Shown piece after piece: positions 19,266 through 30,900 of a stretch of DNA of 64,000 bases (position 1 is the stretch's first letter; each line of letters starts with the position of its first letter). The position numbers and the translations under genes are program-made. The notes below the pieces were generated by a model. That model was not told where the DNA came from and searched no databases. It saw only the letters and a program-made list of their open reading frames with translations. The DNA is from Ditylenchus dipsaci (Eukaryota; Nematoda; Chromadorea; Rhabditida; Anguinidae). The stretch is taken from contig SADC01000476.1 of assembly GCA_004194705.1 (NCBI GenBank), positions 83,854-147,853 of the forward strand. Reading direction: 5' to 3'.

Positions 19266-21537
19266 ATGTCTAGTCAGCAGTCTGAGAGTGATCAAATGAA
19301 GTGGGTCTTGCGTGTGCCAGCAGCTATAACACATCTTTTTGTTCAGCTGCCTGCATTTTGTGTAGAGGTAGATTTTCGCAGTTTGTCTGACCTAAAATGT
19401 TTACCCTTTCAGAAAATCGTCAAAAATGTGTCGTTTGATGATATGAGTCGTCTTCGTCAAGTAATGACTTTCATCTGTTGTTTTTGTGAATTTATGAAGT
19501 ATAGGTGTGCAAAATGCTTTAAAGCTTACTCTGAGCGATTACTTAATGAAGGGTTTGTTCGTCTTGGTCGCCAGCTCACCAACTCCACTGTTGAGTTGAA
19601 GAAGAATTACCGAAAAAGGAATCGGAAAGGAGGTATGCGTATTGTTCGATGAAACTAATTTAACTGGATAGCAACTTTTCAGAGCACACCCTCTAAACCG
19701 CTACTCCGAAGTGTTTTCTGCGCTTGAAACTAGATACACTTGCTTTCTATGACATATAAAAAAGTAATACATTAAAGGGCATGCCCCTGCTTTCCAAAAA
19801 AAATGAAATCGTTTTATTTTTCATTCGTTTTGCGTCGAATCTGGTGTAGGTCACCCTACACTACCTTAAAAACCATACAAAAAACTTTAAAAATGTAAAC
19901 GAGAACGCATGCAAAAAATTTTCGAGAAGAAAAAAATTGGGCAATACTTTTTTAGTACCAAATTTATTTCTTTTTTACCAAATTTACTCTTTTTTGTACC
20001 AAATTTTCTTTTGCCTTTCTCTCTTTAATTTTTTACTTTTTGCACAAAGTGATAAAACCATCATGTAGCGCTACAATTCTAGTTCCTAACAAAATACAAC
20101 TATTAAAAGATACTTTCGAAATGTTTAACAAAACTCAAAAGTATGGACTAACTTATTTTTTTGACTTGTTCCATACTTTCGATTTTCCGTAGAGCAGTTT
20201 GAAAATATCTCGCACAAAGTTATACTTCGTAAGAAACTAGAATCGCAGGGCTACTTAGTACTATAAACTTTAAGAAAAAGATCAAAGAAATAGAAAGAAA
20301 AAGGCAAAACAAAGAAACTACAAATACATAAAAAAAACTACAAAAAAAAGTATTGCCCGAAAAATTTGCTGATGCTCGCCTTTTCTCCTTGTTACGCACG
20401 GGCATGTCCTTATAATTCAACAAATCGATGATGCATTTTAGTATAATTGTTTATTATTGCAGTATATTGACCTTCGTTTGTGTTGCTTCATTCCTGGGAA
20501 AGTACTGGATCTGGCGTTTGGAGTGATGAGGCAAATTATTTTTAATCTTCCAACACTCTCCTGGTCAGAGCATTGCTTCCCATTGACGTTATCAGTGTCC
20601 TTCGAGATATACGGACTACTCTAGGTTTTCAAGATCTTTTTAGTTTCAAAATTACGATAAGCTTTTAAATACAGCATGCGATGGCAGCATTTTGATGAAA
20701 ATGGTAAGAGTCTTGTAAGAATTCATCTACTACTCATTTACTAGTAATATTTAGTTATTAATTATTTATTTAGTTGTTCCTCGTTATCCCAACAAACCGC
20801 TTTCTTTCCATGCCTTCAGGCAAATTGCACCAGGCGCTCCGATAAACCTTCCACAGGGCTCACTGGGCCTGATTTCTCAATGCTGTGGACAAGATTTGTG
20901 AACGCTCAGGTATTTTAGATCATCTGTTGTTTGCATAATCTCAGCCGATAATTTAATTTAGGCAGACGAATCTACGGATGATGAAACTGATTTCGCTTCT
21001 CAGATAGAAGATCTCCGCAAAGAAATGCGGGATGGCTTTGAAGAAAAAGACCGAGTGATTGATGAGCAGAGAAAAGAGCTAAGTCAGCAACGCCGTTTCA
21101 TTTCATCCATAGTTGCTTTGTTGGAAGAGTATTTTCATAGTCTAAAGTATAGGTCATTTCTCATGGTTTAGGTTGGGAAAGAGATGAGTGAACCAGGGGT
21201 TATGGCTGAGCTAGACCAGATTTCAACTAACTGCCGTATTTCTGCAACTAAAAAGCTTGTGAAAAGGAAAGCTTGTCAAATAGGAAGCAAAGATGCCTCA
21301 GTCATTGTCATCGCATCAGGAAGCAGTTCTGTGAAGATAGAAAACAAAGAAATTAAGCAAGAACATAATGACATTTTCTCCCACGACAAGACCATCGCTC
21401 CTGTGACCAAGAGGAAATTCCATCTGAGCAAGAACCAAGTCAAAACAAGCGCTATTCTTTTCGTAAACGCAATGATAAGCGTTTTGCAAACTCACTTTCT
21501 ACAGATCAGCCTCAACACAAAAGCGCAAAAATTCTAA
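19266..21537 (+). CDS. FBXO28: F-box only protein 28
   Basis: F-box protein expected to act as a substrate receptor of an SCF ubiquitin ligase. Exons: 19266-19367 (ends LPAFCVE), 19413-19460 (KIVKNVSFDDMSRLRQ, F-box), 19505-19632 (VCKML, then KAYSERLLNEGFVRLGRQL), 19683-19763 (NRYSEVFSALETR), 20463-20624 (LRLCCFIPGKVLDLAF; VISVLRDIRTT), 20675-20703 (HFDEN), 20774-20909, 20962 to about 21145 (charged coiled coil EDLRKEMRDGFEEKDRVIDE) and about 21175-21537 (basic tail). CCFIPGKV and the coiled-coil order match vertebrate FBXO28. Indels break the frame near 19520, 19750 and 20560, and the join around 21150-21175 is not clear. Intron 4 carries a 420-bp foldback element. Confidence 0.88.
19939..20358. 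mobile_element. 420-bp GGG...CCC foldback element in an FBXO28 intron
   Basis: The ends GGGCAATACTTTTTTAGTAC and (complement) GGGCAATACTTTTTTTTGTA are flanked by near-identical octamers AAAAAATT (19931-19938) and GAAAAATT (20359-20366), 7/8 matching. Internal motifs (gtgataaaaccatcatgtag, actagaatcgcagggctac) recur near 17540-17730 and 25555-26160, so this is a dispersed family. Confidence 0.65.
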
Positions 21538-21571
21538 GAATGTTAAAAGTAATCAGAAGAAAGCACATTAA

Positions 21572-21801
21572 AGGGCCATTGCCGTCTCCGACAACGGTTG
21601 TCTCCCGCCAACTCAAAAAAATCCCAATCATTGAACTTCTGTACAGATTCTTTAACTTGGTTTCCAACAAAACTTTACCTAAAATTAAATTATAGGCCTT
21701 GTTTCGTTAAAAACCAAGCTGATAAATCCGTATAGAAGTTGAATGATTAGGCGAAAAAACTGAATTGGCGGGGACAATTCAAAACAGGTGGCCATGGCCC
21801 T
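21572..21801. mobile_element. TTAA-flanked MITE (AGGGCCAT ends), T2/Kolobok-like
   Basis: The ends AGGGCCATTGCC and (complement) AGGGCCATGGCC are directly flanked by TTAA (21568-21571, 21802-21805). Inner inverted arms contain CAATCATTGAACTTCTGTAC and AACTTGGTTTC. A TTAA target with a TTAAAGGG start is the hallmark of the T2-MITE/Kolobok group. Sister copies are at 25824-26053, 60247-60434 and 60476-60701. It lies just downstream of FBXO28. Confidence 0.8.
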
Positions 21802-22559
21802 TTAAAATGTTGTAGAATCTAGCGTAGTGTTTTAGAATTTTTTTCAGCAAACGGAAGTAAAGATCTATTAGTATAGCCTTTTTTTCGTACAAGGGAAATC
21901 AATTTCAGTCGTAGCTTGGCTCCAATAGAGATATAACATTTCTGAAAAATGTGCTTACAGTCAACGCTTTCTGTAACGACTCTCAAGTAGTGTTGGGGAG
22001 TTGAGGTGCAAGCAAGAAACAAGAACGAGAAAAGCATTCTTTGCAAACGATTCTTGCAAGAAAGCAAGAAAATTTTTACGACACTACAATTACACAAAAT
22101 TCTTTATTCATAACACCCAACATGCAAACAAAAACTAATCAATAAGTGAAATTTATATAATGCAAAGCACGATTCAAAAAAAAGAGCTGCTCGGCGTTCA
22201 TTGGGTCCAACTGACAGTTGAGTGACTCAACACACACCTGAAAACGACAAAAAAGCAAACGACGGCGAGAGAAAATTTATGGAGTTATTTAATAGGAGCC
22301 AGAAAGATTGGATATCCAGCTGCAGCATTCCGAAATAATTTTTCCCGAAGAGATTTTTTGACCTATTCATTACTAGTGCCGATTTTTCAAAATTTGTAAA
22401 GGCTAAATTTTATTGTGTGGAACTTTGTTGCAACACCAAGATCACAATAGAGCAAAAACTGAGCATAATAAAAGAAAATAGTGAAATAGTGTGGTGAATT
22501 GGGTTTGATAGGACCGAAACTGCGAGCTCACCCACCCGACCCTCAAAATCAGGATAGGT

Positions 22560-22905
22560 ATCCCTGGTCCAGGTGGATATCCAACCAAACCAAATAGTCG
22601 TCCACTTGGATCAATTTTTTTTACGTTTTTCATGTTCCAAAACCAGTTTTCCGGACTTATTCGGGCATGCTGAAGATGGTCTGATAATGGCAAAATGGCG
22701 TTTTGTAAAGTATTTTCGAGTTTTGGTGAAATCGAGCTTTGGCAAAATCAATTATTTCCCAATACTCAAAAATACCATACAAAACCATATTTTACTATTA
22801 TCAACCATCTTAAGCATGTCCGAATTATTCCATAAGAACAGGTTTTTGAACATGAAAAACGTAAAAAAATTGGTTTGGTTGGCTTGGCCACTTGGTTTGG
22901 TTGGA
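22560..22905. repeat. Foldback repeat with TGGATATCCAACCAAACCAA arms
   Basis: The left arm (TGGATATCCAACCAAACCAA, ACGTTTTTCATGTTC) and the right arm (its complement near 22845-22905) enclose about 230 nt with weaker inverted symmetry (GCATGCTGAAGATGG / CCATCTTAAGCATG). No clean target duplication was found. No coding content. From 21806 to 22560 I see only AT-rich DNA. Confidence 0.55.
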
Positions 22906-23050
22906 TATTTACACTATTTCACGTGTGATAGGACGATTTGTTTTTAGATCTGACTCAATTTAATTTTCCGCTTCGTGAACCAGATGGGTACCTCATAATT
23001 CATGTACGAACTCTGGACCTTTAAAACAAGAAAACCTTTGAAGTAATATA

Positions 23051-23148
23051 CAGTCGACGCTCGATTCAAGGACGCTCGATACAAGGACGCACTCGATTTA
23101 AGGACAGGTTTGCGGTCCCCAGGCTGTCCTTAAATCGAGCGTCGACTG
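23051..23148. mobile_element. 98-bp pogo/Tigger-like MITE
   Basis: The ends CAGTCGACGCTCGATTCAAG and (complement) CAGTCGACGCTCGATTTAAG are flanked by TA (23049-23050 and 23149-23150). The CAGTCGAC...TCGAT type of end with a TA target is typical of pogo/Tigger elements. The internal GGACGCTCGAT motif is repeated. Non-coding. Confidence 0.85.
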
Positions 23149-23187
23149 TATTAATAAAAAGATTATACCAAAAGAATCAAACCCCTT

Positions 23188-23272
23188 TCTGTTGTAGCGA
23201 GTCGCAGTAGCGAGTCGCAAGTATAGCGAGTCACAGTAGCGAGTCGCAATTGTAGCGAGTCGTAGTAGCGAG
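23188..23272. repeat. Tandem GTAGCGAGTCGCA array, split by the hAT element
   Basis: About six copies of a 13-17 nt unit containing TAGCGAGTCGCA. The array resumes at 25367 after the hAT element, with which it shares the octamer GTAGCGAG as target duplication. The array therefore predates the insertion. Confidence 0.75.
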
Positions 23273-25366
23273 CAGTGTTTTCATGAACGAACACGAATCA
23301 ATGCGAAATGAAATCAAAGCGAAATTTCGAAATGAAATGAAAACGAAAACGAAATGGGGTCTCAAAACGAAATGAAACGAAATTTCGTTTTCGTTTTCAT
23401 TTCGTTTTGAAATCGATTTCGTTTTCGTTTTCATTTCATTTTGAAACGATTTCGTTTTCGTTTCATTTCGCATTGGATTTCGTTTTCGTTTTCCTTTCGT
23501 ATTGAATTTCATTTCGGTTTCGCTTTATATTAGGGTTATCCAGCGTAGGGTTATCCTTTCTATAACTTCTGGTATTTTTGCAGGCGATATAATTTCATAA
23601 CTTGAAACTCATAATTGGTTCGCTGGATAACTATTAAGCTCTCAATCTCTATATAGTATTCGGGTCTGCTGTGCGTCTCTATTTTGAGTAGCCTGGCTAT
23701 GCGGTTATAACCTGTTCCTGAGAAAAATGTATCAGGCAAATTTGTACTTATTTGAAAGCTCTTTTAACGGCTGAGGACCTTTGATTTTCAGATTAAGAAA
23801 TTGCTGTGAAAATTGAATATTGGTGTTTTTGTGGAAGTTTCATGAGTGGTACCGTCGTGACCGCTATAACTTTATTGACGAGTGTAGGCAGCAGAGAGTA
23901 CCCAGGAGGAGGGTAGACGGAGGGTTAGGCAGGAGTGTAATAGGCAGGAGGAGAGTAGACAGAACAGGGCACACAAGAAAAGGTACTCACGCGCGGTAAG
24001 TGATGGATTTCTATTTATATAAGAAAATTAATTTTTATTGAAATTTCAAAACACGGCAGAGGCGCCAATAGGCGCCTTCTGCCCTTAGTATATATAATAA
24101 TTCAAACAGTATCCTCGATTTGTCTTAAATGCTTAAAACCGTAATTAACCACCCTACGCCAATACATTTCCTTTATAACGCTTCATTCAGCCAAAACCGA
24201 CACGAAGCAATAAAGACTCATTTCTCGTAACAATAAGAATTTAAATACACTATTAACTGAGAATCTAGTAGTTGACAATTGGTTCTGTTACGATGCCTTG
24301 CCGTTGCCAAACCGCATTGAGAGAAAACTCTTTCCACTGGAGTGTTGGTGCCAGTAATAGCCAATATCTCAAGAGCCAACTTTGCGATGTCTTTTCCGTC
24401 CTAAAAAAGCGTCAAATAATCGAAAACAAAAAAAGTCCTACTTTGTCAATGTTTCGCAGCCAAAATTTAATCGAATCGATGGGACCATTTGAAATACCTC
24501 GTAGACTACGCACATACTTCAGGTTGATTGATAATGCTGGTATGGAAAGCACATCAGAAAGCGCACTTTGAGCTTGATGGATTCTGGAAAGATACAGTGA
24601 CAAATGCAAGCATTTAAGCATCTTTGAAACTCACAAGTACCTTGTGTTGAGTTGTTTCTTGGTGAACTTAGATCCAATCTTCTGAGAAGGCTGTTCTTGA
24701 TCGGGATGTGCCATTCTCCAGTGCCTTTTAAGATTTGGAACAATAGTGAAAGACTTGTATACCTAAAAAAGTTCAGTAATATCACCACAAAAGACGCAAC
24801 AGTGATAATTGTACGAACCACAGTGCATTTCTTGCATCGGACAATGGTCTCTTCTGCCATATTTCTTTCTTCGAAAAAGTTGTTCCAAACCGCATCTCGT
24901 TGACGACCCCCTCATTTTTTGAGACTGCACGGCGATGAGCTGATTGAGTCCATTCAAATGTTCTGTTTCACTTAGCTTAAGGAGAAATTTGTTAATGAGA
25001 ATGAAAAATGACGAAAAGAATCTAAAGTATAGTAAACTTGAAGAAAATAAATGCAGAATGAAAGTGAAAACAAAAACGAAAACCATTTCAAAGTGAAAAC
25101 AAAAACGAAAACCATTTCAAAATGAAAAGAAAAACGAACTCCAGTTCAAAATGAGAACGAAAACGAAATCGAAAACGAAATGAAAACGAAAACGAAATCG
25201 AAACGAAATGAAAACGAAACGAATTCGTTTTCGTTTTCGCATTCATTTCACATTGCCATTCGTTTTCGTTTTCGTTTCGCTTTGAGACACCATTTCGTTT
25301 TCGTTTTCATTTCGTTTCGCAAATTCGTTCGTAAACCCGATTTCGTATTCGTTTTCAAAAACACTG
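23273..25366 (-). mobile_element. Complete-looking 2.1-kb hAT transposon
   Basis: The element starts CAGTGTTTTC and ends ...GAAAACGAAT...CACTG (complement CAGTGTTTTTGAAAACGAAT) between exact octamers GTAGCGAG (23265-23272 and 25367-25374). Long AT-rich subterminal regions (23295-23520 and 25060-25345) are arrays of GAAAACGAAATGAAAACG-like units in inverted orientation. It encodes one spliced minus-strand gene (24218-24915) with a BED finger and a hAT dimerisation domain. AATAAA for that gene is near 24032. The region 23530-24200 is non-coding and includes a purine-rich AGGAGGAGGGTAGAC stretch. Confidence 0.9.
24218..24915 (-). CDS. BED finger-hATC miniprotein, core-less hAT transposase
   Basis: Four minus-strand exons with good splice sites: 24819-24915 (ATG at 24915-24913, DAVWNNFFEERNMAEETIV, then CKKC), 24641-24762 (NLKRHWRMAHPD completes a BED finger, C-x2-C...H-x4-H), 24442-24593 (DSIKFWLRNIDK) and 24218-24400 (LALEILAITGTNTPVERVFS, the hAT C-terminal dimerisation motif; stop at 24218-24220). 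Introns are 41-56 nt. An apparent in-frame TAG at about 24763 lies inside the first intron. One extra G near 24909 probably shifts the start. The predicted product is about 180 residues, against 500-800 for active hAT transposases: the RNase H-like catalytic core is absent. It could bind element ends and dimerise but not cut; a repressor-like role is inference. Confidence 0.78.
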
Positions 25367-25732
25367 GTAGCGAGTCACAATTTGTAGCGAGTCGACGTTT
25401 TACCGCTCTATGATTCATCCTAAAATTAAAGAAATTATGGCGCTACTCGGTTTTACCTTTTACCTTTTTCTTTTTTGACGCAAATTTATTTAAAAAATTT
25501 GGGCGCAAATTTTGGTTTTGCGTTTTTCTATTCAATTTTTCAATCTTTTTTCAAAAGTGATAACACCATCAAGTAGTTTCTAAGAAGATGTGATTATTGC
25601 AACATCTGCGACAAATGTAGCACAAAAGGTGGAAGTACCAAGGAAATTAAGAAAAATTATTTTGTTCATACTTTTACTTTTCCATACTACATTTTACTAA
25701 AATGTTGCAGTAAATTATATCTCGTTAGGGAG

Positions 25733-26131
25733 TACTTGAACTATACCCCCACATCTCAATTGAACTATACCCTCACATTTTTTTGCCTTGGTCGCCCCTA
25801 TTGTTTTTTTTGTGATCTTTTAAAGGGCATGCCCACGCTAATAAGAGGTGGTGCCCGGGAATTCAAATTTTTTTCCTAATCATTGAACTTCTGTACGGAT
25901 TTTGTACTTGGTTTCTAACACAATCATACCTAAAATTGAATTCTAAGTCATGTTTTGTTAGAAACCAAGTTGAAAAATCTGTACAGAAGTTCAATGATTA
26001 GGAAAAAATTTCGAATTCCCGGGCACCACCTCTTATTAGCGTGGCATGCCCCTTTAAGCTTAGGCAAAAAATCACAAAAACAACAGGGGGGACCAAGGCA
26101 AAAAAGTGTGGGGTATAGTTAATTTAGCCCT
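25733..26131. mobile_element. Nested foldback element containing a TTAA MITE
   Basis: The outer arms (GGGAGTACTTGAACTATACC on the left, complement GGGCTAAATTAACTATACCC on the right) are flanked by TCGTTA on both sides. They also share GCCTTGGTC...CCC and its complement. The MITE at 25824-26053 lies between them. The surrounding sequence (25440-25730 and 26132-26200) belongs to the dispersed family also seen at 19939-20358. Confidence 0.6.
25824..26053. mobile_element. TTAA-flanked MITE (AGGGCATGCC ends), T2/Kolobok-like
   Basis: Flanked by TTAA (25820-25823, 26054-26057). The ends AGGGCATGCC and (complement) AGGGGCATGCC lead into long arms with CGCTAATAAGAGGTGGTGCC and CATTGAACTTCTGTAC. The inner part resembles the 21572-21801 element, the outer part does not, showing end exchange within the family. 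A lone end of the same type (TTAAAGGGCATGCCCC) is at 19774. Confidence 0.8.
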
Positions 26132-26229
26132 CGTTAAAAACTAGAATCGTACGGCTACTTGGTGATGTGATTACTTTATATAAAATTAGATAGAAAACCG
26201 AAAAGCAAAAGTTAGCACCGAAAAAAAGT

Positions 26230-26595
26230 ACAGGGTATTTTAAGAATTTCGAACACTTTTAATTCGCCATAACTTTTTTTGTAGACCGAATTTTCCAATT
26301 CTCTTAACGCAGATCGACTCAGAATTGAAAGCAATTTTTTGGTATTAAAGTCAAAAAAAAAATTTGCTTGGTCCAATCCCCCCCCCCCGTGTTTCGGATC
26401 CTGGACTGTGGATGTCTCTGGATGGGCAAGGCCCAAACCACAGGGGACCAAGCGAAAATCGTGTTTTGACTTTATATACCAGAAAAATTGCTTTTTGCTT
26501 CTGAGTCGATCTGCGTTTTACAGAATTCTAAAATTCGGTCTACAAAAAATTATGGCGATTCAAAAGTGTTCGAAATTCTTGGAAAAACTCCAGAA
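26230..26595. repeat. Foldback repeat with poly-C centre
   Basis: Arms of about 150 nt (AAGAATTTCGAACACTTTT ... CAGATCGACTCAGAA) are inverted around a centre holding a C10 run and a TGGGCAAGGCCCA palindrome. No certain target duplication. ORFs here are palindrome artefacts. Confidence 0.65.
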
Positions 26596-26885
26596 AAGAT
26601 CCTTTTGCACATGAAAAATCAATATCCCTTCGAATTTATGCACCAACTAGACGCATAATATCTTGAAATGTAGCACGTGATCAGTGCTATGTATTATGCA
26701 TAAATCTGTAGGAGAGTGATCTCAATTTCACATAAAATTTTCCATTTTCAGTCTTCAAGCCATTTTACGCTTGAAATCCTCAGGATAGACATAAGGATGG
26801 TTATAACTTTGTGTAAAAGTAATGTCCAGCTTAGTACGGTTTTGCCGATCGTTTTTTTCAAAAAAAAACAAAATTTGTGTTTGAA

Positions 26886-27118
26886 AGTAAAACCTCGATA
26901 AGCCGGCACCCCTTTTCAAAAAAGCGGTGATGGCTCGCCGAGGTTTGCTTTTTTAGCACAAATTTCGTTTCGTTTGAAAAAAAATCAGAATCCCGACGGT
27001 ATTTCCGACCAGACCGTAAAGACAACTGGAAGAAGCTTTCAAAAATTGGGTTAAAAAAAGTAGACCCAAGGCTGGAACGAACTTTTGGGAGGTGCCGGCT
27101 TATCGAGTTTGACTGTGA
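26886..27118. mobile_element. pogo/Tigger-like MITE (CTCGATAAGCCGGCACC)
   Basis: Left end AGTAAAACCTCGATAAGCCG and right end (complement) ACAGTCAAACTCGATAAGCC, the well-known style of pogo/Tigger termini. The interior is about 200 nt without coding potential. The left tip is eroded and the TA target is not certain. Confidence 0.6.
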
Positions 27119-27247
27119 TGGTAAGAAAAAAAAGCAGAATTACACGGTTAGTTTGACACCAAATTGAGCGATTTAGACTGAAAGAATTTAACAAAGAACA
27201 TAAAAAATGCATAACTTTTTTTCACTTGTCTAACCCTTGATTATAAC

Positions 27248-27665
27248 CATACTTGCACGCAGCGCCGGCGCGTTGCCGGGTAAAATTGTCCAAGTTAGAG
27301 CGCCGAAGGCGAAAAAAATGAAGCGTGTCGGCGCCGGCGGCGAAATATTCTGAGGCGCCGGCGCTTCGAAAAATATGAAAAGTATAGAGTTTCAGAAATT
27401 AACAGAAGCAGGAGATCTATTTCAGTACTATGAAAATGCTATCAGCTGTGAAAAAACATTGTTTTAATGTGAATTTAATTGTGTTTTCAAACTTAAATTT
27501 TACAGTTATTATACATTAGCCGGCGCTGTACCAGCGCCAGCGGGCTGCCGGCCAAAAAAGACATCTGATAAGCGCCGGCGCGAGCGACGGCGCTAGCGGC
27601 GAAAATTTTAATCATCCGGCGCTGCAGCCGGCGCTTTCTTTATTTTTGGCGAGCGTGCAAGTATG
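27248..27665. mobile_element. 418-bp GC-rich CGCCGGCG element
   Basis: The ends CATACTTGCACGC and its compl. are flanked by the exact 8-bp duplication ATTATAAC (27240-27247, 27666-27673). The arms are full of GCGCCGGCG-type palindromic units (27260-27370 and 27520-27630), striking against the AT-rich surroundings. The centre (27370-27510) is AT-rich. Non-coding; the superfamily is not assignable from the ends alone (8-bp duplications are made by hAT, P and Merlin-type transposases). Confidence 0.85.
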
Positions 27666-27947
27666 ATTATAACACCGAATCTCTGTTCAACGTGGTCAAT
27701 TTGCTTATAAAACAACTCTAAAAATTCCAGTCGCTCTCGAATTTCGCTCAGACAATACACGTAGCTAAAAAATAGCTTCAGATTTTATTTATTAAATTAT
27801 GCTGAACACAGCTACCTTAATAATATAAAGCACTATCACATAAATTTATTTCAATCGTAAAATGTATAAACAGACAATAAAAAAGTCTTTTGGCAACTGA
27901 TTTGTTTCGGTCACATGATTTCCTCACAATCAGATATGTAGCTTTTT

Positions 27948-30900
27948 TCATATGGCTACTCCCAGCAATTCAAGCTCTTCCTCATTTTCAGCAATACGAT
28001 CACGAATTATTCCCTTAAAAAATATATGAAATCTTACTAAAAAAATTTCGTCTTACTTACCTGAGCGCTATTAATTATCCTCTCTGCTTGATAATGATTC
28101 AAGTGGCCATTTAGAGCTTTGACAAGAAAACCTGGCTCCGTTTCGGCGATTGATTGCACGGTCTTGAAACCTTGATTGTAAAGTAGTTGAGCACGGCTTT
28201 GCTTGACGTAGTCAATAGCCATCAGTGAAACGAGTTCTAAAAAAACCAAATCATTTATGCGGTTGACCAATAATTTCATTACTCCAAATTGCTACCTTGA
28301 CAAGAGCACGAAGTCAATTTTCTAAGGAATTCAGGCAAAAGAATCTTGAGTGGCCATAAAGAAGGGATTTTCTAAAAATTGGTAGAAGAGCATTAGCGCA
28401 ATGAAAATGATATTAAAGGACCATAGTTTTAGCACACAGCGGCATGCGCAAGATTTGAATTGGCGGAGGACACTTCTCTTTCGTCTCTCACTATGCTCTT
28501 TGGTGTCATTCGAAATGACTCATTAGAGTACAGTGAGAGACGAAAGAGAAGTGTCCCCCGCCAATTCAAATTTTGCGCATGCCGCTGCCCGCAAAAACTG
28601 AAAATGTGGAAAGGATTACGAATAAATAAAAAAATACCTCCGCAAATCTCATTATAGCTCCTGCATGTATGAAGATTTCCTGTTATCAAAAAAGGAACTT
28701 AAAAAGACTGAAACAGATTGAATAAATATAGAAATTTCCGCAACCTACTAAGTGTAACAAAAAAATTGAGCCGTTTTTTGAAAGTCTATTATCATAATCC
28801 GTCTCAGATTTTTTTATGAAAATTTGGTTGACATGAATAGCTTATTTGTTGAGTCACTCGGTATTAAAGGACCAACCTGTAACATATTTTGAATCCAACC
28901 ACGTGAAACATCGAACATTTTAGACACATCCCATAAGGTCTTTTCATTCCATAGTTGGTGAAGCATGAGGGCTATGTAGACTCGGAGTTTCTCTGATTTC
29001 TTATCCTAAAATATATAATAAAAAGAGAATAAAGAAAACTACTCCTAACCGGCTGGTAATCTTTTCCCACTTGTCGCCCAATATCACTCTTGGTGATGCC
29101 CATCGATTTCAAAAGGGCTTGCTCTCCTTCAGACAAGGCTAACAGCTAAATTGGGAAAACTGAGAACACAAATTATCCGAAAATTCCAACTTCTACCTGT
29201 TCCAAGAAAACATCCCACCTAATACGAGCGGAGAAATTTAACTGAACGTCGAGCGGAATCACAATGAAAATCAAATGAAAGCATGAAAAAAAGACAATCC
29301 CTCTGTCTAAATTTTTCGTCAAAGCATCATTCACGTCGAGGGCAGTACTTGGATTAAGATTTGCATTAAATGTGGCCGATCCTTTCAGTGTGGGCAGCAA
29401 CTGAGAGCTCTACAATCGTTTTTTATTTTGAAAAATGGCCATAAGCTTAGTGAACAAAGAAAAATCGTACGTTCTTTACAGTGATCATTTCCTTTTCACG
29501 CAACCGATCCAGAATGGCATTCAATTGAAAAAAGACGTCATCTTTTTTCTGAATACCATATAGAGTTGAGTTTAACATTGTGTCACCGAGGTCTTCTATG
29601 GACTGGCATACCTAAAGCACGAACTAACAGTACAGCTTTGGTCGAGGACAAACTCTACTTTTAAAGCAATCAAATCTAAATAAAAAGCTTCTAGCAAATA
29701 AGCATCTTCAAGACTACTGTTACAAGCTTCCATTGGACCTTTCACCATTTCCATAAACTACAATTAGAAAAAAGGATGAAAGACAGTTTTTTCTCAAAGA
29801 AAAAATCGCACCCAAATTCTTTCAGCTTCTTTTAACATGACAATGCTTTCTCCACGTCTATCCAGCCCTAAATTTTATTGAATGAGTACTTTGTTCATCG
29901 CAAACTTTAGCTGATTACCAGCTCTTCCCGCCCTACCAATCATTTGCAAATATTTTCCTTTGGTTAGCCTTGCTCTAAACATATATTATGTTAGAAGTTT
30001 CAGAAAATCGCTTTAGGAGAGCTGAATTAAAAACACTCTCAAATTTTTTTAAAAGGTCGGAATTCAAAACTTCAAAAGACTATGATTTTAATTTCCTTCT
30101 AAATAGCTACCTTCCAACGTAAGGAGTCCTGATGATCACCCTTCGGCAAGGAAGATTAACCTGAAAAGTAGAAAAAAAATCAAGTCATAAAAAACCCCAG
30201 TATTTTAGAAGGGTCTTACGCCAGCCGCTAGTGTTGATGTTGAGCAAATGACGCGGATAACTCCTTCCTATGAATGAAAATTAACATGGTTGTGACATGT
30301 GAAAAGACAGACCTTGAATGCAGCTTCTACATGTAACCTCTCCTCGGCTGTTAAATCTAAAAAAGCATCATCTTTTAATCAGAAAAATAGTTTGAAGAAA
30401 GTTTTCAAATCTGGACCTGAATGGTGATAGGCAATCCCTGCTAAGATTCCTTTTTCTAAAATAGGGTCGATCCGATTGTCCCCTTCCCTTTTCAGTTCAT
30501 CGATGATCTGCTCACGTCTTTCCTTGTTTTCCTCCTTGACCTTCCTAAAAAAATGATTTTTTTTCTTTTCAGGCGAAAAAAATAATAATCACTGATGTAT
30601 ATTTCGCGTGATGAGTCGACAAGTGTTTTGGCAGTACTCCTTGGAGGAGCAGAAGATGATTATAGACCTCTCGTTCAGAATTGGATTCAGCAAGAGAAAG
30701 ATTCCATCTGGATCTTCCTAAGTAGACCTATCAGCTTTAAAACATTAACCAGCAATAAATTTTTACGGGATTTCTTTTTGAACCAAGATCTACTTCCTCT
30801 TTTTCCGTTTCTACCGAACAAAGGGATGATCCCACTTTGAATAGCTGCTTCAACTCAATTGGTCTGAATTCCGTCGTGAAAACATGAGCATCTCCCAAAA

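Noticed and set aside
22442..22947. Overlapping ORFs on both strands
   Set aside because: They arise from the foldback palindrome; no conserved domain and no splice structure.
23525..24200. Additional exons of the hAT gene carrying a catalytic core
   Set aside because: All frames are short and show no RNase H-like motifs; the region follows the stop codon and poly(A) signal of the gene.
24763..24818. In-frame TAG in the hAT-like gene, suggesting a pseudogene
   Set aside because: Falls inside a 56-nt intron with GT and AG borders; splicing it out completes the BED finger in frame.
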